Shown here: positions 23,709 through 33,573 of the stretch, piece after piece
Position numbering within the stretch: position 1 is the stretch's first letter
Layout of the letters: each line of letters opens with the position of its first letter
Origin: Gemmatimonadaceae bacterium
Lineage (GTDB): Bacteria > Gemmatimonadota > Gemmatimonadetes > Gemmatimonadales > Gemmatimonadaceae
Direction: 5' to 3'
Assembly (NCBI GenBank): GCA_014379205.1
Contig: JACMME010000074.1
Coordinates: 22,347-86,346, forward strand
DNA length: 64,000 bases
Position numbers and translations under genes: made by a program
The notes under the pieces: generated by a model
The model's input: only the letters and a program-made list of their open reading frames with translations
The model's database searches: none
Told to the model about the DNA's origin: nothing

Positions 23709-25370
23709 ATGGGTACAGAAACCAAACCGCGCGCCGAGCGCTCCGAACGAAAGGGAAAGACGGGCCTCGAGAAGCAGGGATTGAAGCCGACTGGAACTCT
23801 GCACTGGAACCTCGTTGCACCGGAGCTCCTGCAGGCAGCCATGCGCCGCGGGGAGGGCGAGATCGCGGATATGGGGCCTTTCGTCGCGGTGACTTCGCCG
23901 CACACGGGCCGGTCTCCCAACGACAAGTTCGTGGTGGAGGAAGCGGGCACCAAAGATGACATCTGGTGGGGGAAGGTGAACAATCCCTTTCCCCCGGAGA
24001 AGTTCGATATCCTCCTCAAGGATGTGCAGCAATACCTGAACGCCCAACCGGAGCTCTTCGTTCAGGATCTCTACGTCGGCGCAGATCCCAAGCACAGGCT
24101 CAGCATTCGCTACGTACTGCCAAACGCGTGGCATGCGAGCTTCGTTCGGAACATGTTCATTCGGCCTGAGCTGAGCGACCTCCCGACGTTCGAGCCAAAT
24201 TTCAGTGTCATTCATGCACCTGAATTTCAGGCGATGCCCGACAAGCATGGTACCCGGTCGGGAACTTTTATCATTCTGAATTTCGCCAGGCGGATAATTC
24301 TCATCGGCGGTACCCGATACGCCGGCGAGCTCAAGAAGTCGATTTTCACGGTGATGAACTACATGATGCCGAAAAAGGGCGTGCTCTCCATGCACTGTTC
24401 CGCCAACATCGGGAAAAGCGGCGACACCGCGCTTTTCTTCGGCTTGTCCGGCACTGGCAAGACTACGCTCTCGGCGGATCCCGAACGATCCCTGATCGGG
24501 GATGACGAGCATGGCTGGGGAGATGACGGGGTGTTCAACTTCGAGGGCGGGTGCTACGCCAAGGTTATCAACCTGTCGGCGAGCAGCGAGCCGGACATTT
24601 TCCAAACCACGCAAATGTTCGGGACAATTCTGGAGAATGTGGTCCTCGATCCGAACTCAAAGCGCGTGGAATTTTCGGACCAGTCGATCACCGAAAACAC
24701 TCGTGCTTCGTACCCGCTGCACTACATCCGCAACCACGTGCCGAGCGGGCGCGGAGGACATCCCAGAAACGTGGTATTTCTGACGGCGGATGCATTTGGC
24801 GTACTGCCGCCTATCGCCCGGCTCACTCCGGAGCAGGCCATGTACTACTTCCTTTCGGGCTACACCGCCAAGGTGGCCGGGACGGAGCGTGGTGTGACCG
24901 AGCCGCAAGCTACGTTTTCAGCGTGCTTCGGCGCCGTCTTTCTCGTGTGGCATCCCTCCAAATACGCGGACATGCTGGGGGAGCTTCTCAGGAAACACGA
25001 CTCGCGCATGTGGCTGGTGAACACCGGCTGGACAGGTGGGCCTTACGGAGTCGGTTCCCGCATGAATCTCGACCACACTCGCGCAATGATTCGCGCGGCT
25101 CTGTCGGGAGAGCTGGACAAGGTGGCGTCTGAAACCGACCCTGTGTTCGGTCTCGCCGTGCCAACCAGAATTACCGGCGTGCCGGAGGAAGTCATGCGTC
25201 CTCGCGACACGTGGAGTGACACGGCAGCGTACGATGCGCAAGCGAGGAAGCTCGCCGCCATGTTCGACGACAACTTTAGCCAATTCGCTGAAAACGTCTC
25301 TGCCGGCGTACGTAAGGCGGGTCCCAAAGAGTTGGGACGCAAGTCGGTGCTGGGAGAGGGCAGCAAATAG
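23709..25370 (+). CDS. pckA: ATP-dependent phosphoenolpyruvate carboxykinase
   Basis: 553 aa from ATG 23709. A GTG at 23592 is in frame but would add 39 residues translated from the heptamer array, so it was rejected. The P-loop GLSGTGKTT (ATP-type kinase-1a motif) and the kinase-2 region LIGDDEHGW identify the ATP-dependent enzyme rather than the GTP type. [14 protein letters not shown] is the oxaloacetate/PEP site. It converts oxaloacetate to PEP for gluconeogenesis. No good Shine-Dalgarno is visible before the ATG because the array fills that position, so translation may be weak, leaderless-like or structure-dependent. Confidence 0.97.
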   Translation: MGTETKPRAERSERKGKTGLEKQGLKPTGTLHWNLVAPELLQAAMRRGEGEIADMGPFVAVTSPHTGRSPNDKFVVEEAGTKDDIWWGKVNNPFPPEKFDILLKDVQQYLNAQPELFVQDLYVGADPKHRLSIRYVLPNAWHASFVRNMFIRPELSDLPTFEPNFSVIHAPEFQAMPDKHGTRSGTFIILNFARRIILIGGTRYAGELKKSIFTVMNYMMPKKGVLSMHCSANIGKSGDTALFFGLSGTGKTTLSADPERSLIGDDEHGWGDDGVFNFEGGCYAKVINLSASSEPDIFQTTQMFGTILENVVLDPNSKRVEFSDQSITENTRASYPLHYIRNHVPSGRGGHPRNVVFLTADAFGVLPPIARLTPEQAMYYFLSGYTAKVAGTERGVTEPQATFSACFGAVFLVWHPSKYADMLGELLRKHDSRMWLVNTGWTGGPYGVGSRMNLDHTRAMIRAALSGELDKVASETDPVFGLAVPTRITGVPEEVMRPRDTWSDTAAYDAQARKLAAMFDDNFSQFAENVSAGVRKAGPKELGRKSVLGEGSK

Positions 25371-25481
25371 TCTGCTCGATCCGAAACCGCTTCGAAGTCC
25401 AGCGGTCAAGGCGACCAAACCTGGAAGCGTGGGTTAGAAGTTCGCTTCTGTGCAATACATACTTCTGATTCACGATACCGA

Positions 25482-26738
25482 ATGAAGGTCATTCGCGATC
25501 CTTTGTGGAACAATATTCGTGTCGATCCGCTCACATTGAAGCTGATCGACACGCGTTTGTTTCAGCGACTTCGATACATTCGGCAGCTGGGCCACGCGTA
25601 CCTGGTTTATCCGGGCGCTACACACTCACGGTTCGAGCACGCTCTGGGCGCGTACCATCTCGCGCGGCAGACGCTCACGATCCTGGGGGAGCGTGGCGAG
25701 CTCGCTTCGGTTCGCACGGACGACATTGCCATCATACGCGCCGCCGCCCTCCTGCACGACATCGGTCATTATCCTTTCTCGCACGCCCTGGAGGAAATAG
25801 GCGTCGTCGACCATGAAGAGGTTGCGGGACCGCTGCTTTGCAACGGAGAGATTGCCGGAATTCTTCGCTCCGAAATCGCGCCCGATGCCCCGGAACGAGT
25901 GCACGACCTGATGCGCGGCAAGTCCGGCAGCCCGCTACAGGGCTTGATATCAGGATCTCTCGATCTGGACAAGATTGAATATCTCAAGCGCGATGCCCTC
26001 ATGTGCGGCGTGCCTTATGGCGAGATCGACGTTGACCGCCTCATCAATTCGCTCACTGTTGTCGCCGATCCGGAGTCAGGGCGCCTCGTAATGGGTGTGC
26101 TCGAGAAGGGGCTTTCGGCTCTGGAGTCGTTACTCTTCGCGAAGCACCAGATGTACCGCAATGTGTACTGGCATCACGCCGTGCGCGGAGCCACGGCGAT
26201 GTACAAGAGGTTGGTGGGAGAGGCATTGAATACAGGTACAGTGGATGCGCGGCAGCTGGTTGGCCTCACAGACGAGGGTCTGTTGAATCGTCTCGAGGCG
26301 GGCGGGCCGCAGCCTCTGCTCAATTCACTGCGCGAACGCAGGCTGTTCAAGCGAGCGCTCGACGTGCCGGCTGCGGAGCTGGAAGAAGGTTGGGGAGAAT
26401 GGATCGCAAGCGATCGTAAGCGCACGGTCGCCGCGGAAAGCGCGTTGGCGGAACAGCTTGGCTTGGGTTCCGGCGAGTTGCTTATCGACTACCCGGCGAA
26501 GCCGAGGATGCTGGGGATCGATCTTCTTGTTCTCAGGCAGGACGGCGGTCTCAGAAAGCTTACAGCGGCAGGCTGGGCCGCCGAGATCAATCTTCCAAGC
26601 CTATCGGACGAGCTGTATCGGTCCGCCCGCCGTCTTAGAATCTTCGTAAGCCGACGAATTGATATCGCGGATCGAGATCTGCTGGACTTGCTGCGAGCCG
26701 TGGGAGAATCGGCATCGCGATCAGCATCCGATCACTGA
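25482..26738 (+). CDS. HD-domain phosphohydrolase (YwfO/dNTPase-like)
   Basis: 418 aa. HD-domain ligands occur in RFEHALGAYHLAR and HDIGHYPFSHALE. The C-terminal region is alpha-helical and of the type seen in YwfO and SAMHD1-like bacterial proteins. Such proteins hydrolyse dNTPs or other nucleotides. The N-terminal MKVIRDPLWNNIRVDPL matches that group well. It is convergent with the PP2C gene, with 90 bases between. The 111-base gap from pckA contains only weak self-complementarity. Confidence 0.85.
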   Translation: MKVIRDPLWNNIRVDPLTLKLIDTRLFQRLRYIRQLGHAYLVYPGATHSRFEHALGAYHLARQTLTILGERGELASVRTDDIAIIRAAALLHDIGHYPFSHALEEIGVVDHEEVAGPLLCNGEIAGILRSEIAPDAPERVHDLMRGKSGSPLQGLISGSLDLDKIEYLKRDALMCGVPYGEIDVDRLINSLTVVADPESGRLVMGVLEKGLSALESLLFAKHQMYRNVYWHHAVRGATAMYKRLVGEALNTGTVDARQLVGLTDEGLLNRLEAGGPQPLLNSLRERRLFKRALDVPAAELEEGWGEWIASDRKRTVAAESALAEQLGLGSGELLIDYPAKPRMLGIDLLVLRQDGGLRKLTAAGWAAEINLPSLSDELYRSARRLRIFVSRRIDIADRDLLDLLRAVGESASRSASDH

Positions 26739-26828
26739 TGGCGGGGCCCTGAGCCTAAGACGGGCGCCGGCACCGTCCCGCAGATCAAGGGGTTAGTGTC
26801 AGGAACTGCACCGCCTTCATTGCTGAGG

Positions 26829-27629
26829 TCAGCGGGGGGTCGCGGTTTCCTTGGTGACTGCGTCGCGAGGAGGGTCGTCCAGCGAAATCACCTGGACCAC
26901 TATGGCGGTTATGTTGTCCAGTCCGCCGCGGCCATTCGCTTCTGATATGAGCGCTTCGACAAGGCGCTGCGGCGTGGCTCGTGAGCTGAGCAAACGATGC
27001 AGCCTGCGGTCGTCCACCATTCCCGTCAGGCCGTCACTGGCGATGAGAAACAGATCGCCCGTCCTTATGTCACCTTCGTAGGTGTCAGGCTCGACATCCG
27101 CGCTCGCACCCACGCAACGCGTAATCACGTTGCTGTACGGATGATACCGCGCTTGTTCGGGCGTCAACACTCCCGCGTCGACCTGCTCCTGGACGTACGA
27201 ATGGTCCTTCGTGATCTGCTTGAGATCCCCGTTGCGCAGCAGGTAGATCCGCGAATCACCAACCTGTCCGATGAGGTATCGGCCTCGGGCCACAATCAGG
27301 ACGGAAGCCGTGGTTCCCATTCCCTGCTTCTCCACCTCGGAAATGGTCCGATCGTACACGGCTCGATTTGCGCGCTTGAGTGCCTCCGCGACTTCCTCGG
27401 TTGCGCCGTCGGTTCGCAGATCACGGACACCAGCGAGCGAGCGCGAAAGTAGCTCCACCGCCATCTCGCTGGCCACCTCACCCGCCGCGTGTCCTCCCAT
27501 CCCGTCGGCGACGACAAAGAGGCCAGACTCGACGGCCAGTTGGCCATTCCGAGGTTCCGCGAAGAAGCTGTCTTCGTTACCCGAGCGGATCATACCGGTA
27601 TCCGTCCGGGCGGCTACGGCAAGCTGCAC
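26829..27629 (-). CDS. PP2C-family protein serine/threonine phosphatase
   Basis: 266 aa from GTG 27629. All PP2C metal-binding motifs are present: ARTDTGMIRSGNEDSF, VVADGMGGHAAGE, QVGDSRIYLLRNG, SDGLTGMVDD and GGLDNITAIVV. No transmembrane segment, so it is cytoplasmic, like Stp1/PrpC, which dephosphorylate targets of Hanks-type kinases. No kinase gene is nearby. It lies 45 bases downstream of the ABC exporter, probably in the same transcript. Confidence 0.94.
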   Translation of the reverse strand: MQLAVAARTDTGMIRSGNEDSFFAEPRNGQLAVESGLFVVADGMGGHAAGEVASEMAVELLSRSLAGVRDLRTDGATEEVAEALKRANRAVYDRTISEVEKQGMGTTASVLIVARGRYLIGQVGDSRIYLLRNGDLKQITKDHSYVQEQVDAGVLTPEQARYHPYSNVITRCVGASADVEPDTYEGDIRTGDLFLIASDGLTGMVDDRRLHRLLSSRATPQRLVEALISEANGRGGLDNITAIVVQVISLDDPPRDAVTKETATPR

Positions 27630-27674
27630 TAGCCTCTCTGGGATCTGGTTCGCATTGGAACTCGCTGGACGAAA

Positions 27675-29639
27675 CTACGTGGCGCCTCGGAGGCTGGCAA
27701 GCACACTATCCACGGCGCCCGTGTCACCATTGGAACTGACGGGAAAACCAGCCTGAAGGCGAAAAAGCCTCTGATACAACCCTTCACGTGCGAGGAGCTC
27801 GCGATGCGTTCCGCGCTCGCGAATCTGCCCGTGATGAAGGACCAATATCTGGTTGGCGCTGACGACTGTGCTAAGTCTGTGCGCAACCGCCACGGTAGTG
27901 CGGCCACGCATTAGCACCGTCAGAGCTCGCTGAATTTCGGCCTCGATCTCGCTGTCGACCGAACTGGTAGCCTCGTCGAGAAGCAGGAGCGCCGGATCGG
28001 CTGCTATTGCTCGCGCAAACGACAGGAGCTGGCGCTCGCCGACGCTAATGGATGTGCCGCGCTCCCCGAGAACATGGCTGTAACCATCGGGAAGACGCCG
28101 GATGACGCGGTCGGCGCCAACGCTTGCGGATCGCTCGGAAAGCGTGGCGTCATCCAGCGGCGAGGACAGCCGGATGTTGGAAGCAATGTCACCGGCGAAA
28201 AGAAATATGTCCTGCTGGACGTACCCTATCAGCCCGCGCAGCTCGCTGAGCGGGATCTGTCGGATGTCAGTTCCATCGATTCTGATCGCGCCACGCTGTG
28301 GCTCATAGAACCGGAGAAGCAGGTTGATAGCTGTGGTCTTGCCCGCGCCCGTGTGACCCACGAGAGCCACCGTCTCGCCGGGCCGCGCCACAAAGCTCAC
28401 GCCCCGCAGCACCCACTCAGTATTCGCGGCGGCAGCGCCGCCGCGTGCCATATGCGCCATATCGTAAGCAAACCATACATCGTCGAACTCGACGGTCACT
28501 CCGGCTGCGGCCCGTTCGGCGTGCGTAAGAGGCTGCGGAGAAACGATGCTGGCGGCACCGATTCGATGCCGGCCTGACGCTGGCGCCGAGCGATGTTGTA
28601 ATGCGGGGGGGGACCCCATGACCGAGTCCGCCGCGGGCTGAGTATCCAGAAGAGTAAAGATTCTTTCGGACGATGCCATAGCCGCCTGGAGAATATTGTA
28701 CTTCTCCGCGAGGTCCTGGAGAGGCTGGAAGTACCGGCGCACGAACTGCAGAAACGCCGCCACTGTTCCTACCGATGCGACGTCCATCTCCACGCGCGAT
28801 GCTCCGGCGACGATCACGCTCGCAAGAGCAACCGACGTCAGAATCTCGATTGCAGGAAAGTACAGTGCGTAGATGGTTATCGACTTCATTTGGGCCGACA
28901 GGTGATCCCGATTCACCTTGTCGAAGCGGCGTGCTTCCTCGGCTTCCCGCCCGAAAAGCTGAACAACACGCATCCCGGTCAAACGCTCTTGCAATACCGC
29001 GTTGATTCGAGCCAGGCGGGTTCGAATCTCCCGATACGCCTCGCGCACGCGTGTCTGGAACAGGCGCGACACGAGCATCACAAACGGTATCGCGGCGAAT
29101 GCGGCGAGTGCGAGGCGCCAGTCTATCGTCAGCATGACCACGCTGAAGACGACCAGGGTAAACAGGTCTCCTATTCCGGCGACCACTCCCGCGGTGAACA
29201 ACTCGTTCAACGCCTCGACATCCGACGTGACGCGAGTAATGAGCCGACCCACCGGATTGCGGTCGAAGAAAGAGATCGGGAGCCTTTGGAGATGCCGGAA
29301 GATCTGCATCCGCAGATCGCGCATAACCCGCTGCCCGAGGAGACTCGTAAGCATTGTCTCCGCATATGACAGCCCGAATTGCGCGACTACCGCCAGCGTC
29401 AGAAGCAATGCGCAACGGGTGACCAGACTCGTATCGCCCTTCGGCAGGGCAACGTCGATGACGAGCCGGGTCAGGAGCGGGCCGACCAGCTGAAGCGCCG
29501 CATCCGCGAAAAGCGCAGCCAGTGCTGCAACCACCAGCCCTCGATACGGCCGGAGATATCCGAGCAGCCGGCTCATCAAAGCGCGGTCGTAAGCCTTGCC
29601 GAGCGCTTCCTCTTCGTGCATCGTGGCTGGGTTGGTCAT
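27675..29639 (-). CDS. ABC exporter, fused permease-ATPase (MsbA/BmrA type)
   Basis: 654 aa half-transporter. Six-helix membrane domain ~25-330, with the coupling segment FFDRNPVGRLITRVTSDVE. Nucleotide-binding domain ~400-640: Walker A GHTGAGKTT, signature ISVGERQLLSFARA, Walker B LLLLDEATSSVDSE and the switch in AHRLSTV. A ~35-residue insertion around 350-385 links the domains. It would homodimerise and export lipids or drugs. It is divergent from the GlsB genes. Confidence 0.93.
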   Translation of the reverse strand: MTNPATMHEEEALGKAYDRALMSRLLGYLRPYRGLVVAALAALFADAALQLVGPLLTRLVIDVALPKGDTSLVTRCALLLTLAVVAQFGLSYAETMLTSLLGQRVMRDLRMQIFRHLQRLPISFFDRNPVGRLITRVTSDVEALNELFTAGVVAGIGDLFTLVVFSVVMLTIDWRLALAAFAAIPFVMLVSRLFQTRVREAYREIRTRLARINAVLQERLTGMRVVQLFGREAEEARRFDKVNRDHLSAQMKSITIYALYFPAIEILTSVALASVIVAGASRVEMDVASVGTVAAFLQFVRRYFQPLQDLAEKYNILQAAMASSERIFTLLDTQPAADSVMGSPPALQHRSAPASGRHRIGAASIVSPQPLTHAERAAAGVTVEFDDVWFAYDMAHMARGGAAAANTEWVLRGVSFVARPGETVALVGHTGAGKTTAINLLLRFYEPQRGAIRIDGTDIRQIPLSELRGLIGYVQQDIFLFAGDIASNIRLSSPLDDATLSERSASVGADRVIRRLPDGYSHVLGERGTSISVGERQLLSFARAIAADPALLLLDEATSSVDSEIEAEIQRALTVLMRGRTTVAVAHRLSTVVSANQILVLHHGQIRERGTHRELLAREGLYQRLFRLQAGFPVSSNGDTGAVDSVLASLRGAT

Positions 29640-29798
29640 CGGATTGGTATGGTACCAACCGCCTTGGCGCCGGTCAACGACTAGCCGCGCGTGAACGTTT
29701 GGTACGCTGGTTGCATTACCGCGAAGCGCGGTGGCATGAGCCTGTCAACCTGGTGACAGCCGTGTTTAATGAGCGCCACACTCTTTGAGGAGGAGAGG

Positions 29799-30056
29799 AT
29801 GTCCATTATTGCCTGGATCGTCGTCGGTCTTATCGCCGGCGCGATCGCCAAAGCCATCATGCCCGGTAATGACCCGGGCGGAATCATCGTTACGATGATC
29901 ATCGGCGTCGTCGGCGCTATTCTCGGCGGGTTTCTCGGAAATATGTTGTTCAGCACCGGTCTGAGCGGCTTTTCGATTCAGACCATCCTGCTCGCCATAG
30001 TAGGCGCGCTACTCCTTCTCTTTATCTACCGTATGGCGACACGGCGAACGCCGTAG
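29799..30056 (+). CDS. GlsB/YeaQ/YmgE-family stress-associated membrane protein (copy 1)
   Basis: 85 aa from ATG 29799, chosen over an upstream ATG because GAGGAGGAGAGG lies directly before it. Three hydrophobic helices with Gly-rich packing: VGLIAGAIAKAIMPGNDPGG, then GVVGAILGGFLGNML, then LLAIVGALLLLFIY. The family (transglycosylase-associated protein) consists of small inner-membrane stress proteins. A paralogue follows 48 bases downstream. Confidence 0.88.
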   Translation: MSIIAWIVVGLIAGAIAKAIMPGNDPGGIIVTMIIGVVGAILGGFLGNMLFSTGLSGFSIQTILLAIVGALLLLFIYRMATRRTP

Positions 30057-30060
30057 CTTA

Positions 30061-30086
30061 CGGTAGCGCAGTAGCACGGTAGCACG
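30061..30086. repeat. Short direct repeat of GGTAGCAC
   Basis: The 48-base gap between the two GlsB-like genes begins with CGGTAGC, GCAGTAGCA, CGGTAGCAC, a loose 7-9 base repeat. It may be a minimal relative of the other heptamer arrays or coincidence. Confidence 0.4.
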
Positions 30087-30103
30087 CATCGCGGAGGGAT
30101 CGG

Positions 30104-30385
30104 TTGCCGCTCTGGCTGCATTGGATCCTGCTTGGCTTGCTGGCGGGAGCTCTTGCGAAGTTCCTGGTGCCAGGGCGGGATCCCTCCGGATGCATCGTGA
30201 CGATCGTTCTTGGGATAGCAGGTGCTTTTATTGGTGGCTGGATCGGAACCAGAATGGGGTGGGGGTCGGTTGGCGCCGCCGACTTGAATTTGCGGTCGCT
30301 TGGGCTCGCGACGCTCGGTGCAGTAGTCCTTCTTCTCGCAGGTAGAGTCCTGTTCCGCAGGCGGAGGGGTGATCCGGAACGCTGA
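30104..30385 (+). CDS. GlsB/YeaQ/YmgE-family membrane protein (copy 2)
   Basis: 93 aa from TTG 30104, with GCGGAGGGAT as a Shine-Dalgarno. The helices follow the same pattern as copy 1: LLGLLAGALAKFLVPGRDPS, GIAGAFIGGWIGTRM, GLATLGAVVLLLAGRV, but the loop is longer and the C-terminus is basic (FRRRRGDPER). Probably a tandem duplicate that diverged. It is 53 bases upstream of uvrA. Confidence 0.85.
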   Translation: MPLWLHWILLGLLAGALAKFLVPGRDPSGCIVTIVLGIAGAFIGGWIGTRMGWGSVGAADLNLRSLGLATLGAVVLLLAGRVLFRRRRGDPER

Positions 30386-30438
30386 CCCGGATCGATGGCA
30401 GGCGCGACCGTAGCCGCCCGGCGAGTTAACTTTCGCTC

Positions 30439-33315
30439 GTGAAGTCAAAGATCGTCATCCGCGGCGCGCGGCAACACAACCTCAAGAATATTCACCTGGA
30501 AATACCACGGCGTAGCGTCGTGGTAATTACAGGGCCATCGGGCTCGGGAAAGTCTTCCCTCGCCTTCGATACGATTTACGCCGAGGGCCAGCGGCGTTAC
30601 GTCGAGTCGCTGTCTGCTTACGCGCGACAGTTTCTAGAGCGAATGGAGAAGCCCGATGTCGATCATATCGACGGACTTTCTCCATCTATCGCGATAGAGC
30701 AGAAAAACCCCGTCAAGACTGCCCGCTCGACCATCGGTACAGCGACGGAGATTTACGATTACCTGCGTCTATTGTGGGCGCGCGTAGGTCATACTTTTTG
30801 CCCGGTCTGCGGCCGCGAGATGCGTCCCGATACGGTGCAGTCTGTTGTGGATTCCGTGCTCGCCCTGCCGAACGGAACGCGGTTTTCTGTCGCTTTTCCA
30901 CTGGTGCTGAGCAATCTCGTAACGCAGGAAACCATAATCGAAAATCTTCGCGCCCAGGGGTTTGTCAGACTCTCAATCGATGGGATCACGAAGCACGTGG
31001 ATGAGCTTTCCGCCAGCGGAAAGGAGGTAACCACCGCATCAGACTTGCTCGTGCTGGTTGATCGGCTCGTGGTCGCTGCCGACGCAGAACGCCGCCTGAC
31101 TGATGCCGTAGGGACGGCGTTTGCCGAAGGCGACGGCGAGTGCGTGATCCTCCTCGCGACGCCAGCGGCGGCGCGTCCAGGCGCCCCACCGCTTGACCGT
31201 CTTCGCTTCACCGAGCGATTCCAGTGCGCGTACGATGGAACCAGAGCCCCAACCCCAGCGCCGCAGCTCTTTTCATTCAATAATCCGCGTGGGGCCTGCC
31301 CGACATGCAATGGCTTTGGCGCGGTGCTGGAGTACGACGAGGCGCTCATCGTCCCCTATCCAGATCGCAGCCTGCGCAAAGGTGCGATCGACCCGTGGAC
31401 CAAGCCCAGGTATGAAAAAAAACGCCGGGCGCTGGCTGATTTCGCCAAGCAGAATGGCATCTCTCTCGACGTGTCATGGCAAGAGCTCCCGCCCGAGCAG
31501 CGGCAGGCTTTACTGAAGGGGCGCGCGCGCGGATTCAGGGGGATTCTGCTATTTCTCAGGGAGCTCGAGGAGAAACGCTACAAGCAGTACATCCGCGTAT
31601 TCCTCCGGCAGTATCAGACCGCACAGGAATGCCCGGATTGTCACGGTGCGAGGCTGCGCCCCGAGGCGCTTCTGGTCAGGATAGCGGGAACAACCATCGC
31701 TGAGGCATCCGCGATGCCGCTGGACCGCCTTGCCATCTGGCTGGACGAGGTTTCGTTCTCCGACTTCGAGCGCAAGATCGCGGAGAACGTGCTGCGTGAA
31801 GCACGGTCGCGTACGCGCTTCCTTCTCGACGTGGGACTTGGATACCTCACACTCGACCGCGGAATGCGTTCGCTTTCGGGTGGTGAAGCGCAACGCATTG
31901 GGCTCGCGAATTCCCTTGGATCTCAGCTCGTTGACACACTGTACGTGCTTGATGAGCCATCAATCGGACTGCATCCGCGAGATCTGGGCAGACTGCTCAC
32001 ACTGTTGCAGCGTCTGCGTGCCATGGGAAACTCCGTGATCGTGGTAGAGCACGACCTCGAAGCCATTCGCGCCGCGGATTACATGATCGAGCTGGGGCCT
32101 GGCAGCGGAGAGCATGGCGGACAGGTCGTATGGGCAGGGCCGATCTCACGCGTCGCGGAGAGTCCCTTGACCGGGGCATATCTCACGGGGGCAAAGAGCG
32201 TCCCGATTCCAGCGGATCGGCGCCCGGTGGGTCCGCGATGGCTGACTCTGACCGGAGCGCGCGAGCACAACCTCCGGGCCGTCACCATGAAAATTCCTCT
32301 TGGTGCGCTCACCGTGGTGACCGGCGTGTCGGGCTCCGGAAAAAGTACGCTAGTTCACGATGTTCTATACAGGGCGCTGGAGCAGCGTCTTCGAGGAGAA
32401 CACAGTGCGAAGCGGCACCTTGGCGAACGCGTTGGAGGTTTCAGCGAAATGGAGGGCTACGAGTCGCTCGACGATGTCGTCCTCGTAAGCCAGGATCCAA
32501 TTGGCCGGTCCGCGAGGTCGAATCCCGTGACATACGTAAAGGCTTTCGACGAGGTACGCCGGATTTTCGCCGACACCCCTGCCGCTCGACAGCGAGGGCT
32601 GTACGCCGGTGCATTCAGCTTCAACGTGGCGGGGGGCAGGTGTGACAACTGCGAGGGAGCCGGACATCTGCAGGTCGAGATGGTGTTCATGGCTGACGTT
32701 TTCGTCCCATGCGACGTCTGCGGAGGCAAGCGTTACAAGCCCGACGTGCTCGATGTCCGCGTTCGCGGAAAAAACATCCACGAGGTGCTGCAGCTCACGG
32801 TGGACGAGGCAATCCGATTCTTCCCCCGGGAGGAGAGACTTGGCCATGCGCTATGGCAATTGCAGCAGGTCGGACTCGGGTATCTGAGACTGGGCCAGCC
32901 CGCCCCCACCCTTTCAGGTGGTGAGGCGCAGCGCATCAAGATTGCGCGCGAATTGGCGCTTTCGGGCCGGACACGCGGGCGGAAGCTGTACATCCTGGAC
33001 GAGCCGACGACGGGACTGCATCTGGAGGACATTCGCAAGCTTTCGCGCGTCCTCGACCGTCTTGTCGAACAGGGTAACACGCTGGTTTTGATCGAGCACA
33101 ATCTCGACGTCATCAAGCTCGCGGACTGGGTGATCGACCTCGGTCCCGACGCTGGCACTGCGGGCGGCGAGATCGTTGCTGCCGGCCGGCCGGAAGACGT
33201 CGCAAAGGTGGAGCGGTCACACACGGGACGATGGCTTCGGACGGTACTCGGCGGCGAGGGTCGTGACCCAGAGTCCGTTGCGGGGGCGGAACGACGAGCG
33301 GAGGCTGTTCGCTAG
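30439..33315 (+). CDS. uvrA: Excinuclease ABC subunit A
   Basis: 958 aa from GTG 30439. Walker A of the first ATPase is [12 protein letters not shown], of the second GVSGSGKST. The two signature motifs are LSGGEAQRIGLANSLG and LSGGEAQRIKIARELA. Zinc-binding pairs occur in GACPTCNGFG/ECPDCHGARL and CDNCEGAGH/PCDVCGGKRY. UvrA dimers detect helix-distorting DNA damage and load UvrB for nucleotide-excision repair. The length is slightly above the usual ~940. A 110-base gap with the tRNA promoter follows. Confidence 0.98.
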   Translation: MKSKIVIRGARQHNLKNIHLEIPRRSVVVITGPSGSGKSSLAFDTIYAEGQRRYVESLSAYARQFLERMEKPDVDHIDGLSPSIAIEQKNPVKTARSTIGTATEIYDYLRLLWARVGHTFCPVCGREMRPDTVQSVVDSVLALPNGTRFSVAFPLVLSNLVTQETIIENLRAQGFVRLSIDGITKHVDELSASGKEVTTASDLLVLVDRLVVAADAERRLTDAVGTAFAEGDGECVILLATPAAARPGAPPLDRLRFTERFQCAYDGTRAPTPAPQLFSFNNPRGACPTCNGFGAVLEYDEALIVPYPDRSLRKGAIDPWTKPRYEKKRRALADFAKQNGISLDVSWQELPPEQRQALLKGRARGFRGILLFLRELEEKRYKQYIRVFLRQYQTAQECPDCHGARLRPEALLVRIAGTTIAEASAMPLDRLAIWLDEVSFSDFERKIAENVLREARSRTRFLLDVGLGYLTLDRGMRSLSGGEAQRIGLANSLGSQLVDTLYVLDEPSIGLHPRDLGRLLTLLQRLRAMGNSVIVVEHDLEAIRAADYMIELGPGSGEHGGQVVWAGPISRVAESPLTGAYLTGAKSVPIPADRRPVGPRWLTLTGAREHNLRAVTMKIPLGALTVVTGVSGSGKSTLVHDVLYRALEQRLRGEHSAKRHLGERVGGFSEMEGYESLDDVVLVSQDPIGRSARSNPVTYVKAFDEVRRIFADTPAARQRGLYAGAFSFNVAGGRCDNCEGAGHLQVEMVFMADVFVPCDVCGGKRYKPDVLDVRVRGKNIHEVLQLTVDEAIRFFPREERLGHALWQLQQVGLGYLRLGQPAPTLSGGEAQRIKIARELALSGRTRGRKLYILDEPTTGLHLEDIRKLSRVLDRLVEQGNTLVLIEHNLDVIKLADWVIDLGPDAGTAGGEIVAAGRPEDVAKVERSHTGRWLRTVLGGEGRDPESVAGAERRAEAVR

Positions 33316-33385
33316 CACTGTGCGGCGCCGTAAACGCAACGTTTCGCCATTGTGACTATGGACGGCACCGCCATGTGTGAATTGG

Positions 33386-33414
33386 TTGATTTCGGCTTGC
33401 TTCCGGCTTAGTTT
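33386..33414 (+). promoter_or_regulatory. Possible sigma-70-type promoter for tRNA-Asn
   Basis: TTGATT (33386-33391), a 17-base spacer and TAGTTT (33409-33414), placing transcription start a few bases before the mature tRNA 5' end. Spacing is ideal, but the hexamers are only partial matches to consensus. Confidence 0.4.
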
Positions 33415-33425
33415 TCCGTGTTCGA

Positions 33426-33498
33426 TCCCGAGTAGCTCAGGTGGTAGAGCAGGTGACTGTTAATCACCGGGTCGGGGGTTCAAGTCCCTCCTCGGGAG
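33426..33498 (+). tRNA. tRNA-Asn (anticodon GTT)
   Basis: 73 nt cloverleaf. Acceptor stem TCCCGAG pairs with CTCGGGA (33491-33497) with discriminator G. D-loop AGCTCAGGTGGTAGAGCA and T-loop GGTTCAAGTCC are standard. The anticodon stem GTGAC/GTCAC-like arm encloses GTT at 33459-33461. No CCA is encoded. Confidence 0.97.
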
Positions 33499-33523
33499 CT
33501 GTTATGCAGAACGCAGGCAAGTC

Positions 33524-33557
33524 GCAAAAAGGCCGCTCGACAGAGCGGCCTTTTTGC
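33524..33557. terminator. Bidirectional rho-independent terminator
   Basis: A-rich stretch, stem GGCCGCTC with GAGCGGCC, four-base loop, then TTTTTGC. Ends the tRNA-Asn transcript. It is symmetrical enough (A5 and T5 flanks) to terminate the minus-strand methyltransferase operon too. Confidence 0.93.
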
Positions 33558-33573
33558 ATACCGGAGTTGTCAG

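Noticed and set aside
26759..26780. Terminator between the HD and PP2C genes
   Set aside because: GACGG and CCGTC can pair, but the stem is five bases and no T-run follows on either strand.
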